13,101 nt of DNA. Source: Candidatus Zixiibacteriota bacterium. Lineage in GTDB: Bacteria > Zixibacteria > MSB-5A5 > RBG-16-43-9. The position numbers and the translations under genes are program-made. Every line of letters begins with the position of its first letter. Positions within the stretch are counted from its first letter, which is position 1. This document shows, piece after piece, positions 1 through 6,441 of the stretch. Under the pieces are notes generated by a model. The model made no database searches and was not told where the DNA came from. It saw nothing but the letters and a program-made list of their open reading frames with translations. The stretch covers positions 1 through 13,101 of the forward strand of contig JAOUFL010000034.1 in assembly GCA_029858245.1 (NCBI GenBank), in the 5' to 3' direction.

Positions 1-76
1 AATTTTATCATATATACCAAAAAATGTCAAGATAATTTAAGAGCTAACATATCCAAATGAGGAGAAACATAAAGAT

Positions 77-319
77 TTGACTGGGGATATAAAGAAATCT
101 GATGTAACCAGGGAACCAGAAAAGGAAACGGAAAAAGTTCATATCTTTAAAGCCTGGTGTAAGAGATGTGATATCTGCATAAGCTTCTGTCCCACTAAAG
201 CCTTGATAGCAGATAAAGAAGGATATCCAGTGCTAATCCCGGATAAATGTACCCAATGTGGGCTATGTGAACTAAGATGTCCAGATTTTGCCATAACTGT
301 CAGACCTAAAAATCCATAA
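77..319 (+). CDS. korD: 2-oxoglutarate:ferredoxin oxidoreductase, delta (ferredoxin-like) subunit
   Basis: This 80-residue protein carries two 4Fe-4S motifs of the C-x2-C-x2-C-x3-C-P type, with cysteines at 28, 31, 34, 38 and at 58, 61, 64, 68. It is the size and type of the small electron-transfer subunit that passes electrons from the KOR catalytic core to ferredoxin. The only usable start in this frame is TTG at 77: the in-frame stop lies at 38-40 and no ATG, GTG or other TTG lies between. A GAGGAG Shine-Dalgarno sequence at 59-64 is 12 bases upstream. The first 20 residues are charged and probably disordered. korA, korB and korC follow on the same strand, so the subunit assignment rests strongly on context. 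A generic ferredoxin is the alternative reading, but a delta subunit is more likely. Confidence 0.9.
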   Translation: MTGDIKKSDVTREPEKETEKVHIFKAWCKRCDICISFCPTKALIADKEGYPVLIPDKCTQCGLCELRCPDFAITVRPKNP

Positions 320-352
320 GAAGAAACATCTTGAGATTTAAAAGTATAAAGT

Positions 353-1492
353 ATGAATGATAAGCAAAAAGCAAGATTGATTCAGGGAAATGAAGCATGC
401 GCAGAAGGCGCCTTAGCTGCAGGTGTCAATTTCTTTGCTGGCTATCCTATAACACCGTCCACCGAAATCGCCGAGTACTTAGCCAGGAACCTTCCCCGCA
501 GAGGCGGAAAGTTCATTCAGATGGAAGATGAGATCGCCAGCATAGCTGCAGTCATCGGTGCTTCAATAGCAGGGGCAAAGGCGATGACTGCAACCTCCGG
601 TCCGGGTTTTTCCCTTATGCAGGAGAATATCGGATATGCCTATATGGCAGAGGTTCCCTGTTTGATAGTGGAGGTACAGAGAGGTGGTCCTTCAACCGGA
701 CTTCCTACTAAAGTCTCCCAGTCGGATACAATGCAGGCAAAATGGGGTACCCATGGAGATTATTTTGCTGTTGCTTTAGCTCCTTATTCTGTGAAGGAGT
801 GTTTTGATTTAACCATCAGGGCTTTAAATCTCTCGGAGAAATATCGAACCCCGGTGATTTTGTTAATGGATGAGGTCCTGGGACATATGAAGGAGAAAGT
901 GGTTTTACCGGATCTTTCGGAGATAAGGGTTTTCAATAGGATAAAACCTAATGTTCCACCGGAGTGGTATCAGCATTTTGAGATAAACCCTCATTTCGTT
1001 TCACCGATGGCGAGTTTTGGAGAAGGGTATAGATATAATATAACAGGCTTAACTCACGACCCTTTAGGATTTCCAACATCCAAATCTGAGGAGATACACG
1101 CTAAACTGGATAAACTTGAAAAAAAGATAATGCATAATGTGAACGATATTGTACAGGTAGAAGAGGAATTTATGGAGGATGCTACCATAGCTGTATTCGC
1201 TTACGGTATAGCAGCCCGGGCTGCCAAGCAGGCGATACGAATGGCTCAGCAAAAAAGGATAAAAGTCGGCTTGATCAGGCCTTTAACTATCTGGCCCTTT
1301 CCGGATATCTATATGGAACAAATGTCCGAACAGCTGGAAATGATAATAGTAGCTGAACTAAACCAGGGGCAGTTAGTGAGGGAGGTTATGAGGACAAATC
1401 GCGGAAGGGCAAAAGTCTACAGTCTGAACAGATTTGATGGCGAGATATTAACCCCGGAGCAGATTTTCGCCAAGATCAGGGAGATAAGATAA
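353..1492 (+). CDS. korA: 2-oxoglutarate:ferredoxin oxidoreductase, alpha subunit
   Basis: The 379-residue protein is the alpha subunit of a 2-oxoacid:ferredoxin oxidoreductase. This cytoplasmic complex interconverts 2-oxoglutarate plus CoA and succinyl-CoA plus CO2 with reduction of ferredoxin. The N-terminal pyrimidine-binding domain shows GYPITPSTE at 30-38, TSGPGFSLM at 81-89 and RGGPSTGLPTK at 110-120. The C-terminal transketolase-like domain II lies at about 275-375, with a GLIRPLTIWPFP stretch. Length is normal for KorA. ATG 353 has no convincing Shine-Dalgarno sequence, and 33 bases separate it from korD. The gene is 2 bases from korB. Related families act on pyruvate or branched-chain oxoacids. 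The choice of 2-oxoglutarate is inferred from subunit arrangement and the gltA, aconitase and icd genes downstream. Confidence 0.93.
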   Translation: MNDKQKARLIQGNEACAEGALAAGVNFFAGYPITPSTEIAEYLARNLPRRGGKFIQMEDEIASIAAVIGASIAGAKAMTATSGPGFSLMQENIGYAYMAEVPCLIVEVQRGGPSTGLPTKVSQSDTMQAKWGTHGDYFAVALAPYSVKECFDLTIRALNLSEKYRTPVILLMDEVLGHMKEKVVLPDLSEIRVFNRIKPNVPPEWYQHFEINPHFVSPMASFGEGYRYNITGLTHDPLGFPTSKSEEIHAKLDKLEKKIMHNVNDIVQVEEEFMEDATIAVFAYGIAARAAKQAIRMAQQKRIKVGLIRPLTIWPFPDIYMEQMSEQLEMIIVAELNQGQLVREVMRTNRGRAKVYSLNRFDGEILTPEQIFAKIREIR

Positions 1493-1494
1493 AA

Positions 1495-2337
1495 ATGGAA
1501 ACTTTATCTAAAGTAACACATCAATATCTGCGCACCAAAAAAAAGTTCCCGAATGTCTGGTGTGCCGGGTGTGGTATAGGAATAGTACTGGGCACGATTA
1601 TCCGGGCAATAGATAAATTAAACCTTAAGCGGGATAGCGTAGCCATGGTATCGGGTATCGGCTGTTCCAGTCGTATGCCGGTATATGTGGATTTTAATAC
1701 CCTGCACACCACTCATGGACGAGCTCTGGCTTTTGCTACGGGTGTAAAACTAGCTAATCAGAAATTAAAAGTCATAGTTATTTCCGGGGATGGTGATGGT
1801 CTGTCTATCGGGGGTAATCATTTCATCCACACCTGCAGAAGAAATATAGATATCACCACGATTCTGGTAAATAACAGTATTTATGGTATGACCGGAGGGC
1901 AGTGTTCACCTACCACTCCTTTTATGAAGCGGGGGACAACTGCTCCTTATGGAAATCGTGAGAGGGGCTTCGACATCTGCAGCTTAGCTAAATCAGCCGG
2001 GGCGACTTTTGTCGCCAGGGGAACGGTTTATCACGTTACCTTACTGGAAAAGATCATCCAGCAGGCGATTCTTAAAAAAGGATTCTCTCTGGTAGAAGTT
2101 ATAAGTCACTGTCATACTTTTTATGGCAGGATTAACAAGGAGGGAACTGCGGTTAAGATGATGGAATGGCAGAGAGATCATGCCGTCCCTATACAGGCTG
2201 CATCCAAAATGACCCCGGATAAACTCAAAGATAAATTTCTCATCGGTGTTCTCTGGGATGTTGATTTCCCGGAGTACTGCGAGGAATACGATAAAGTTAT
2301 TGCCCAGTTTAAAACAGAGCCAGAGGTTTCAAAGTAG
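1495..2337 (+). CDS. korB: 2-oxoglutarate:ferredoxin oxidoreductase, beta (TPP-binding) subunit
   Basis: This 280-residue protein is the thiamine-diphosphate subunit of the KOR complex. The TPP/Mg motif GDGD is at 98-101, with the following conserved stretch LVNNSIYGMTGGQ at 124-136. Cysteines at 23, 26 (WCAGCG), 57 (GIGCSSR) and 206 (SHCHTF) match in spacing the four ligands of the 4Fe-4S cluster known in related oxidoreductases. HTTHGRA at 71-77 is also typical of the family. The start ATG lies 2 bases after the korA stop, with GGGAG inside the korA end at 1479-1483, so translation is probably coupled. Length is normal. The protein would form the active site together with KorA. Confidence 0.94.
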   Translation: METLSKVTHQYLRTKKKFPNVWCAGCGIGIVLGTIIRAIDKLNLKRDSVAMVSGIGCSSRMPVYVDFNTLHTTHGRALAFATGVKLANQKLKVIVISGDGDGLSIGGNHFIHTCRRNIDITTILVNNSIYGMTGGQCSPTTPFMKRGTTAPYGNRERGFDICSLAKSAGATFVARGTVYHVTLLEKIIQQAILKKGFSLVEVISHCHTFYGRINKEGTAVKMMEWQRDHAVPIQAASKMTPDKLKDKFLIGVLWDVDFPEYCEEYDKVIAQFKTEPEVSK

Positions 2338-2346
2338 AGGTTCTTG

Positions 2347-2934
2347 ATGAAAATTAGAAAAATGAATGTGGATTATGAGGATAGATATGATATAAGACTT
2401 TCCGGCTCCGGAGGGCAGGGATTGATTTTTGCAGGAACGATCTTAGCACAGGCTCTGGGGGTGTGCGAGGGTAAGAATGTTTCCCAGACTCAGAGTTACG
2501 GTCCGGAGGCACGCGGAGGTGCCAGCCGATCCGATATAGTTTTCAGTTCAGGGGAGATTTATTATCCCAAGGCTTTAAAATTAGATCTGCTTTTAGCCTT
2601 AACTCAGGAGGCCTGTGACACCTACTATCTTTACCTAAAGGATGATGGTATGCTAATAGTGGACTCGGGCCTGGTAGATCAACCTCCAGCCAGAGAAATA
2701 ATCGGGTTACCCTTCACCCAGAGTGCCAGGGAGAAGCTGGGAACTCCGGTTGTGGCAAATATAATTGCTTTAGGCGCAATCGTCTCACTGACCAAAGTAG
2801 TTTCAAGGGATGCTCTGATTGAAGCGATAAAAAGCAAATCTCCCCAAGCTATGCAGGATTTAAACCTCAGGGCTGTGGAATTGGGTTTTGATCTTGCTCA
2901 AAAAAAGAAAAGGAAGAGGAGAAAAACTAAATAA
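2347..2934 (+). CDS. korC: 2-oxoglutarate:ferredoxin oxidoreductase, gamma subunit
   Basis: The 195-residue protein has the gamma-subunit hallmarks GSGGQG at 20-25 and SYGPEARGG at 50-58, which belong to the CoA-handling domain of 2-oxoacid:ferredoxin oxidoreductases. ATG 2347 was chosen over the adjacent TTG 2344 because AGAGG at 2336-2340 sits 6 bases before it. The Shine-Dalgarno sequence partly overlaps the korB stop at 2335-2337, so the genes are coupled. The C-terminus ends in a lysine/arginine-rich tail (QKKKRKRRKTK) that looks appended to a normal gamma subunit. The stop at 2932-2934 is in the same frame as the next gene, ndk, which begins 21 bases later. Confidence 0.93.
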   Translation: MKIRKMNVDYEDRYDIRLSGSGGQGLIFAGTILAQALGVCEGKNVSQTQSYGPEARGGASRSDIVFSSGEIYYPKALKLDLLLALTQEACDTYYLYLKDDGMLIVDSGLVDQPPAREIIGLPFTQSAREKLGTPVVANIIALGAIVSLTKVVSRDALIEAIKSKSPQAMQDLNLRAVELGFDLAQKKKRKRRKTK

Positions 2935-2955
2935 TCGTATAAAAAAGGAGGCTTT

Positions 2956-3363
2956 CTGGAACAAACACTTCTTATAATCAAGCCGGATGCTGTCAATAGA
3001 AATCTAACTGGAGAGGTATTAAAAAGAGTAGAGGAAGCTGGTTTCAAGATAGAGGAACTGAAGATGCTAAAAGTATCCCCGGAAGAAGGAGGGAAATTCT
3101 ACCAGGTGCACGGGGGTAAGCCTTTTTATGATGAGCTGGTGGAGTATATCTCCTCAGGCAAGATTGTGGTAGCATTTTTGAAGAGAGTAAAAGCGGTTGA
3201 GGAGCTTAGAAAACTTATCGGCTCAACCGATCCCGGGAAAGCAGAGAAAGAAACTATTCGTGCAGATTACGGATTGAATGTTTGCCACAACTCAGTACAT
3301 GCTTCCGATTCTGTTGAAAATGCTAAAGTCGAAATAGACTTCTTTTTTGGCAAAAGGAGTTGA
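2956..3363 (+). CDS. ndk: nucleoside diphosphate kinase, apparent CTG start
   Basis: The gene encodes a 135-residue nucleoside diphosphate kinase, which transfers the gamma phosphate between nucleoside triphosphates and diphosphates. The family N-terminus (TLLIIKPDAV at 4-13) begins directly after a CTG codon at 2956, four bases downstream of a strong AGGAGG at 2946-2951. Reading back in frame from CTG reaches the korC stop with no ATG, GTG or TTG, so CTG is the only plausible start. The first in-frame ATG, 3064, would delete 36 conserved residues including Lys9. The active-site region reads HNSVHASDS, with the phosphoacceptor histidine at 115. A glycine usual after this histidine is alanine here. 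Ndk next to 2-oxoacid oxidation genes fits exchange of GTP or ATP made by succinyl-CoA synthetase, which is not in the window. Confidence 0.93.
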   Translation: MEQTLLIIKPDAVNRNLTGEVLKRVEEAGFKIEELKMLKVSPEEGGKFYQVHGGKPFYDELVEYISSGKIVVAFLKRVKAVEELRKLIGSTDPGKAEKETIRADYGLNVCHNSVHASDSVENAKVEIDFFFGKRS

Positions 3364-3389
3364 CGGCTTGTTTTTTTAAGATATATTAT
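3360..3389 (+). promoter_or_regulatory. sigma70-type promoter for gltA
   Basis: TTGACG at 3360-3365 and TATTAT at 3384-3389 are separated by 18 bases. The -35 box overlaps the ndk stop codon. Transcription would start near 3395, which excludes the GTG at 3391 as the gltA start and leaves a leader of about 70 bases. Just after the -10 box, 3391-3404 is a perfect inverted repeat, GTGAA-N4-TTCAC, which could be an operator. No terminator is seen between ndk and this promoter, so read-through from the kor operon is likely as well. Confidence 0.6.
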
Positions 3390-3465
3390 AGTGAAAAAAT
3401 TCACAAAGAGGAAGGATAGGACAAAAAATTTATACTCTAAAAGAAGTCAAACAGGAGGTGTTGAA

Positions 3466-4770
3466 ATGCCCTTAAAAGAAAAACTTATTCAAAAAATTAA
3501 AGAAACACAGGGCGAGATTAAGTCCCTGGTAAAGGAGTACGGTAGTAAGGTAATCTCCGAGGCGACTGTTGAGCAAGCCTATGGTGGAATGAGAGGTATA
3601 AAATGTATGGTCTGGGAAACCTCGCTTCTGGACCCTATGGAGGGGATAAGGTTCAGGGGTTACAGCATTCCCGAAGTCAGGGAGAAGCTGCCCAAGGTTA
3701 AAGGGGGAGAGGAACCTCTTCCTGAAGGTATTTTCTGGCTGCTTTTAACCGGGGAACTTCCTACCAAAAAAGATGTTAAGGAAATAACCAAAGACTGGCA
3801 AAGTCGTTCTGAGGTTCCTAATGATACCTGGAAAATCTTGAAACTCTTACCCCGGGATATGCATCCCATGACCCAGTTTTCCATCGGGATTATGTCCCTT
3901 CAGCCTTATTCCATCTTCGTTAAAAAGTATAATGAGGGAGTTTCCAAAGCAGAATTCTGGGATTCTACTTATGAGGATGTGATGAACCTGCTGGCGAAGC
4001 TTCCTGCTATTGCCGGGTATATATATAGAAAAACATATAAAGATGGAAAAAGGATAAGACCCAAAAAGAATCTGGATTGGGGTGCTAACTTTGCCCATAT
4101 GATGGGTATCGACGAGCTTGAATATTACGAGCTGATGAGATTATACCTGGTTTTGCATTGTGACCATGAGGGTGGAAATGTAAGCGCTCATACCACGCAT
4201 CTGGTTGGTTCGGCTCTATCTGATCCTTATTATTCACTGGCTGCGGGTATGAACGGACTGGCAGGTCCCCTGCATGGTCTGGCGAATCAGGAGGTTTTGA
4301 GATGGATTCAGGGTTTTCTGGAGAAAGTAGGTGGTAAGATTCCCTCCAGCGAAGAGTTATCCAAAGCTTTGTGGGATACTTTGAACAGCGGACAGGTTAT
4401 ACCGGGATATGGACATGCAGTACTGAGAAAAACTGACCCGAGATACACTGCCCAGCGGGAGTTTGCTTTAAAGCATATGCCAAATGATGATTTATTCAAA
4501 CTGGTTAGTTTGATATACGAGGTCGCACCCGATATTCTGATGAAACACGGTAAAGCTAAAAATCCCTGGCCCAATGTGGATGCTCATTCCGGTGTTCTGC
4601 AATGGTATTACGGGGTTAAGGAATATGATTTTTACACGGTTATGTTCGGAGTTTCCAGAGCTATGGGAGTTTTAGCCCAGTTAATCTGGGATAGGGCTTT
4701 AGGATTACCTATCGAAAGGCCCAAGTCTATTACTACTGAATGGATTAAGCAGAACGTGATAAATAAGTAG
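3466..4770 (+). CDS. gltA: citrate synthase, mitochondrial (eukaryote-like) type
   Basis: This 434-residue enzyme condenses oxaloacetate and acetyl-CoA to citrate. Catalytic residues are visible as His270 (GPLHGLANQEV), His317 (GYGHAVLRKTDPRY) and Asp372 (NVDAHSG), nearly the numbering of pig heart citrate synthase (274, 320, 375). The C-terminal third is very close to the mitochondrial enzyme (for example KNPWPNVDAHSGVL and GVSRA-GVLAQLIW), not to the E. coli hexameric type. Such enzymes are known in Geobacteraceae. The frame is open back to GTG 3391, but ATG 3466 is preceded by AGGAGGTG at 3453-3460 and matches the family N-terminus, so it is preferred. The gene has its own promoter and an intrinsic terminator, so it can be a single-gene unit between the kor and aconitase operons. 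Confidence 0.95.
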   Translation: MPLKEKLIQKIKETQGEIKSLVKEYGSKVISEATVEQAYGGMRGIKCMVWETSLLDPMEGIRFRGYSIPEVREKLPKVKGGEEPLPEGIFWLLLTGELPTKKDVKEITKDWQSRSEVPNDTWKILKLLPRDMHPMTQFSIGIMSLQPYSIFVKKYNEGVSKAEFWDSTYEDVMNLLAKLPAIAGYIYRKTYKDGKRIRPKKNLDWGANFAHMMGIDELEYYELMRLYLVLHCDHEGGNVSAHTTHLVGSALSDPYYSLAAGMNGLAGPLHGLANQEVLRWIQGFLEKVGGKIPSSEELSKALWDTLNSGQVIPGYGHAVLRKTDPRYTAQREFALKHMPNDDLFKLVSLIYEVAPDILMKHGKAKNPWPNVDAHSGVLQWYYGVKEYDFYTVMFGVSRAMGVLAQLIWDRALGLPIERPKSITTEWIKQNVINK

Positions 4771-4780
4771 TGAGTAGACA

Positions 4781-4801
4781 GTAGATAGTAGATAGTAGAT
4801 A
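4781..4801. repeat. three tandem copies of a 7-bp unit
   Basis: The unit GTAGATA occurs three times without mismatch directly after gltA, preceded by the related GTGAGTAGACA. It is non-coding and likely to vary in copy number by slippage. No function is evident. Confidence 0.8.
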
Positions 4802-4820
4802 GCATATAGAGAAATACAAA

Positions 4821-4851
4821 ATCGGGCAACTCTTGGTTGTCCGATTTTTTT
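4821..4851 (+). terminator. intrinsic terminator of gltA
   Basis: ATCGGGCAAC (4821-4830) and GTTGTCCGAT (4836-4845) form a 10-bp stem with one G-U pair and a 5-base loop. It is followed by a run of T ending at 4851, a classic rho-independent terminator about 50 bases after the gltA stop. Confidence 0.9.
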
Positions 4852-4862
4852 GGAGATGTAAC

Positions 4863-4887
4863 GTAGAGACGCATTGAATGCGTCTCT
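4863..4887 (+). repeat. REP-like palindrome with GTAG foot, AGACGCATT type
   Basis: AGAGACGCATT (4865-4875) and AATGCGTCTCT (4877-4887) are perfect inverted arms around one G, and the element begins with GTAG at 4863-4866. It lies 21 bases before a second GTAG palindrome in the same orientation. There is no T tract, so it is not a terminator by itself. It could be read as a small hairpin in RNA. Confidence 0.75.
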
Positions 4888-4908
4888 GTGGATTTTCTGA
4901 AAAACCGC

Positions 4909-4933
4909 GTAGGGGTGGAGCTTGTCTCCACCC
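4909..4933 (+). repeat. REP-like palindrome with GTAG foot, GGGTGGAG type
   Basis: GTAG (4909-4912) is followed by GGGTGGAG (4913-4920), loop CTTGT (4921-4925) and CTCCACCC (4926-4933), an 8-bp perfect stem. It has the same architecture and loop as the elements at 8286 and 12404, with two compensating stem changes, as expected for a hairpin family. Confidence 0.8.
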
Positions 4934-4991
4934 TTGCTTTGAATTTAGATAAACCTGAAAGTTTATACTCCAAAAAATCTTCCAAAAAAAG

Positions 4992-5020
4992 TTGACTTTG
5001 TGAAATTTTTCTCTTAAATT
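4992..5020 (+). promoter_or_regulatory. sigma70-type promoter for the aconitase-icd operon
   Basis: TTGACT at 4992-4997 and TAAATT at 5015-5020 are spaced by 17 bases. Between them, 5000-5013 reads GTGAA-ATTT-TTCTC, a one-mismatch version of the GTGAA-N4-TTCAC repeat at the gltA promoter. About 60 bases of leader follow, including an inverted repeat CTCATT (5046-5051) and AATGAG (5063-5068) just before the Shine-Dalgarno sequence. The rest of the 4771-5085 gap holds the tandem repeat, terminator and two palindromes listed separately; I see no gene in it. Confidence 0.55.
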
Positions 5021-5085
5021 AATTCTTCAAAATTAAAGGATAGTTCTCATTCAATATTAAATAATGAGGTAGAGAGGTAAATGAT

Positions 5086-6390
5086 ATGGGTAAAACCTTA
5101 GCAGAAAAAATTATAGGTAAACATGCAGGTAAGGAAGTAAATGCCGGGGAGATAGTCCTGGCTTCGGTGGATGTATGTCTGATGCAGGATGGGACATCAC
5201 CGTTGGCTATCAGACAGCTTCAGAAAATAAATTTAGAAAAAGCAGCAAACCCCAGGAGAACGGTTTTGTTTCTGGACCATGCTGCCCCCTCTCCCAGGAA
5301 AGAGCTTTCCAATGATCATATCACTATCAGAAAATTTGCAGAGAAAACCGGCTGTCAGGTCTCGGATATAGGAATGGGAGTATGTCATCAGATAATTTTT
5401 GAATCTTACTTAAATCCGGGCGAGATATTAATCGGTGCTGATTCCCATACCTGTACTGGTGGTGCAATGGCTGCCTTTTCAACTGGTATGGGCTCATCTG
5501 ATGTGGCTATTGGAATTGCCCTGGGAAAAACCTGGTTCAGGATTCCAGAGACTTTCAAAATAGAGGTGACCGGGGAGTTCCAGCCCGGAGTGTATTCCAA
5601 GGATTTGATCCTTTATCTCATCGGGCTGATCGGGGCAGATGGAGCAACTTACAAAGCCCTGGAGTTTACCGGGGATACTATTGAGCAGATGTCGATATCC
5701 AGCCGGATGACTCTTTCCAATATGGCGGTTGAGGCAGGTGCAAAAGCAGGATTGATAGCATCAGATAAATTAACAAAGGATTATTTAAAAAAACAGGGCA
5801 GGGTAAGCAGGTTCAGGGAGCTAAAAGGGGATGAAGATGCTATTTATGAAAAGGTAATAAAAATCGACGCTTCCAGACTCGTTCCTCAGGTGTCATTTCC
5901 TCATACGGTTGATAATACAAAACTAATTAATGAGGCAAAGGGGATAAAGATAGATCAGGTCTTCCTGGGAAGCTGTACTAACGGGAGGGTGGAGGATTTT
6001 GGTGTAGCCTGTGAGATTATAAAAGGAAGAAAGAAAAATCCCAAGACCAGGTTTATAGTTGTACCGGCCTCAAAAGCAGTTTTCTTAGAAGCTATGGCTA
6101 AAGGGTATATCAGGCAACTGGTCGATTTTGGAGCAGCAATTTTAGCACCCGGTTGTGGTCCCTGTGTTGGAGTGCACGAGGGTATTCTGGGAGATGGGGA
6201 AAACTGTATCACCACTCAGAATCGGAATTTCAAGGGGAGGATGGGAAATCCAGAAGGATTTATTTATCTGGCATCACCTGCTACCGCCGCAGCTGCTGCA
6301 ATAGCCGGGGAGATTATTGATCCCAGAGAGTTTCTCTCAAGAAAAAAGATAAAAGGTAAAAAAGTAAGAGTTTCCAGGAAGAGAAAATAA
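5086..6390 (+). CDS. aconitase-type hydratase, large (Fe-S) subunit of the isopropylmalate/homoaconitate family
   Basis: The 434-residue protein belongs to the large-subunit family of two-subunit aconitase-like enzymes (LeuC/HacA). Fe-S ligands are Cys297 (GSCTNGR), Cys357 and Cys360 (GCGPC). Other landmarks are DHAAPSP at 64-70 and GADSHTCTGG at 117-126. The start ATG 5086 follows AGAGAGG at 5071-5077. By sequence alone it could be 3-isopropylmalate dehydratase. Its position between citrate synthase and a true NADP-type isocitrate dehydrogenase, with no leuA or leuB, argues that it converts citrate to isocitrate in the TCA pathway. The last 16 or so residues are strongly basic (RKKIKGKKVRVSRKRK), beyond the usual family end. 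The small subunit gene follows after 51 bases. Confidence 0.85.
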   Translation: MGKTLAEKIIGKHAGKEVNAGEIVLASVDVCLMQDGTSPLAIRQLQKINLEKAANPRRTVLFLDHAAPSPRKELSNDHITIRKFAEKTGCQVSDIGMGVCHQIIFESYLNPGEILIGADSHTCTGGAMAAFSTGMGSSDVAIGIALGKTWFRIPETFKIEVTGEFQPGVYSKDLILYLIGLIGADGATYKALEFTGDTIEQMSISSRMTLSNMAVEAGAKAGLIASDKLTKDYLKKQGRVSRFRELKGDEDAIYEKVIKIDASRLVPQVSFPHTVDNTKLINEAKGIKIDQVFLGSCTNGRVEDFGVACEIIKGRKKNPKTRFIVVPASKAVFLEAMAKGYIRQLVDFGAAILAPGCGPCVGVHEGILGDGENCITTQNRNFKGRMGNPEGFIYLASPATAAAAAIAGEIIDPREFLSRKKIKGKKVRVSRKRK

Positions 6391-6392
6391 AA

Positions 6393-6416
6393 GTAGGGGT
6401 GTTTGCAATACCCCCC
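6393..6416 (+). repeat. REP-like palindrome with GTAG foot between the two hydratase genes
   Basis: GTAG at 6393-6396 opens a stem GGGGTGTT (6396-6403) / AATACCCC (6407-6414) with loop TGC and one G-U pair. It begins 2 bases after the large-subunit stop. It lacks a T tract, so it should not end transcription, but it could stabilise the upstream mRNA or tune small-subunit expression. Confidence 0.65.
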
Positions 6417-6441
6417 TATAAATGGAGAAAAAGAGGTAGTT

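Noticed and set aside
1..40. Promoter for the kor operon
   Set aside because: AT-rich stretches such as TATATA and GATAAT occur, but no -35/-10 pair with acceptable spacing is visible and the upstream region is cut by the window edge.
3391..3465. N-terminal extension of citrate synthase from GTG 3391
   Set aside because: It would begin at or before the likely transcription start, adds 25 basic residues absent from the family, and a strong AGGAGGTG precedes ATG 3466.
4781..4933. CRISPR array
   Set aside because: The repeats are a 7-bp tandem unit and two unlike palindromes with no regular spacers or cas genes.
4632..4985. 117-codon open frame on the minus strand after gltA
   Set aside because: It runs across the end of gltA, the tandem repeat, the terminator and two palindromes, and has no protein-like pattern.
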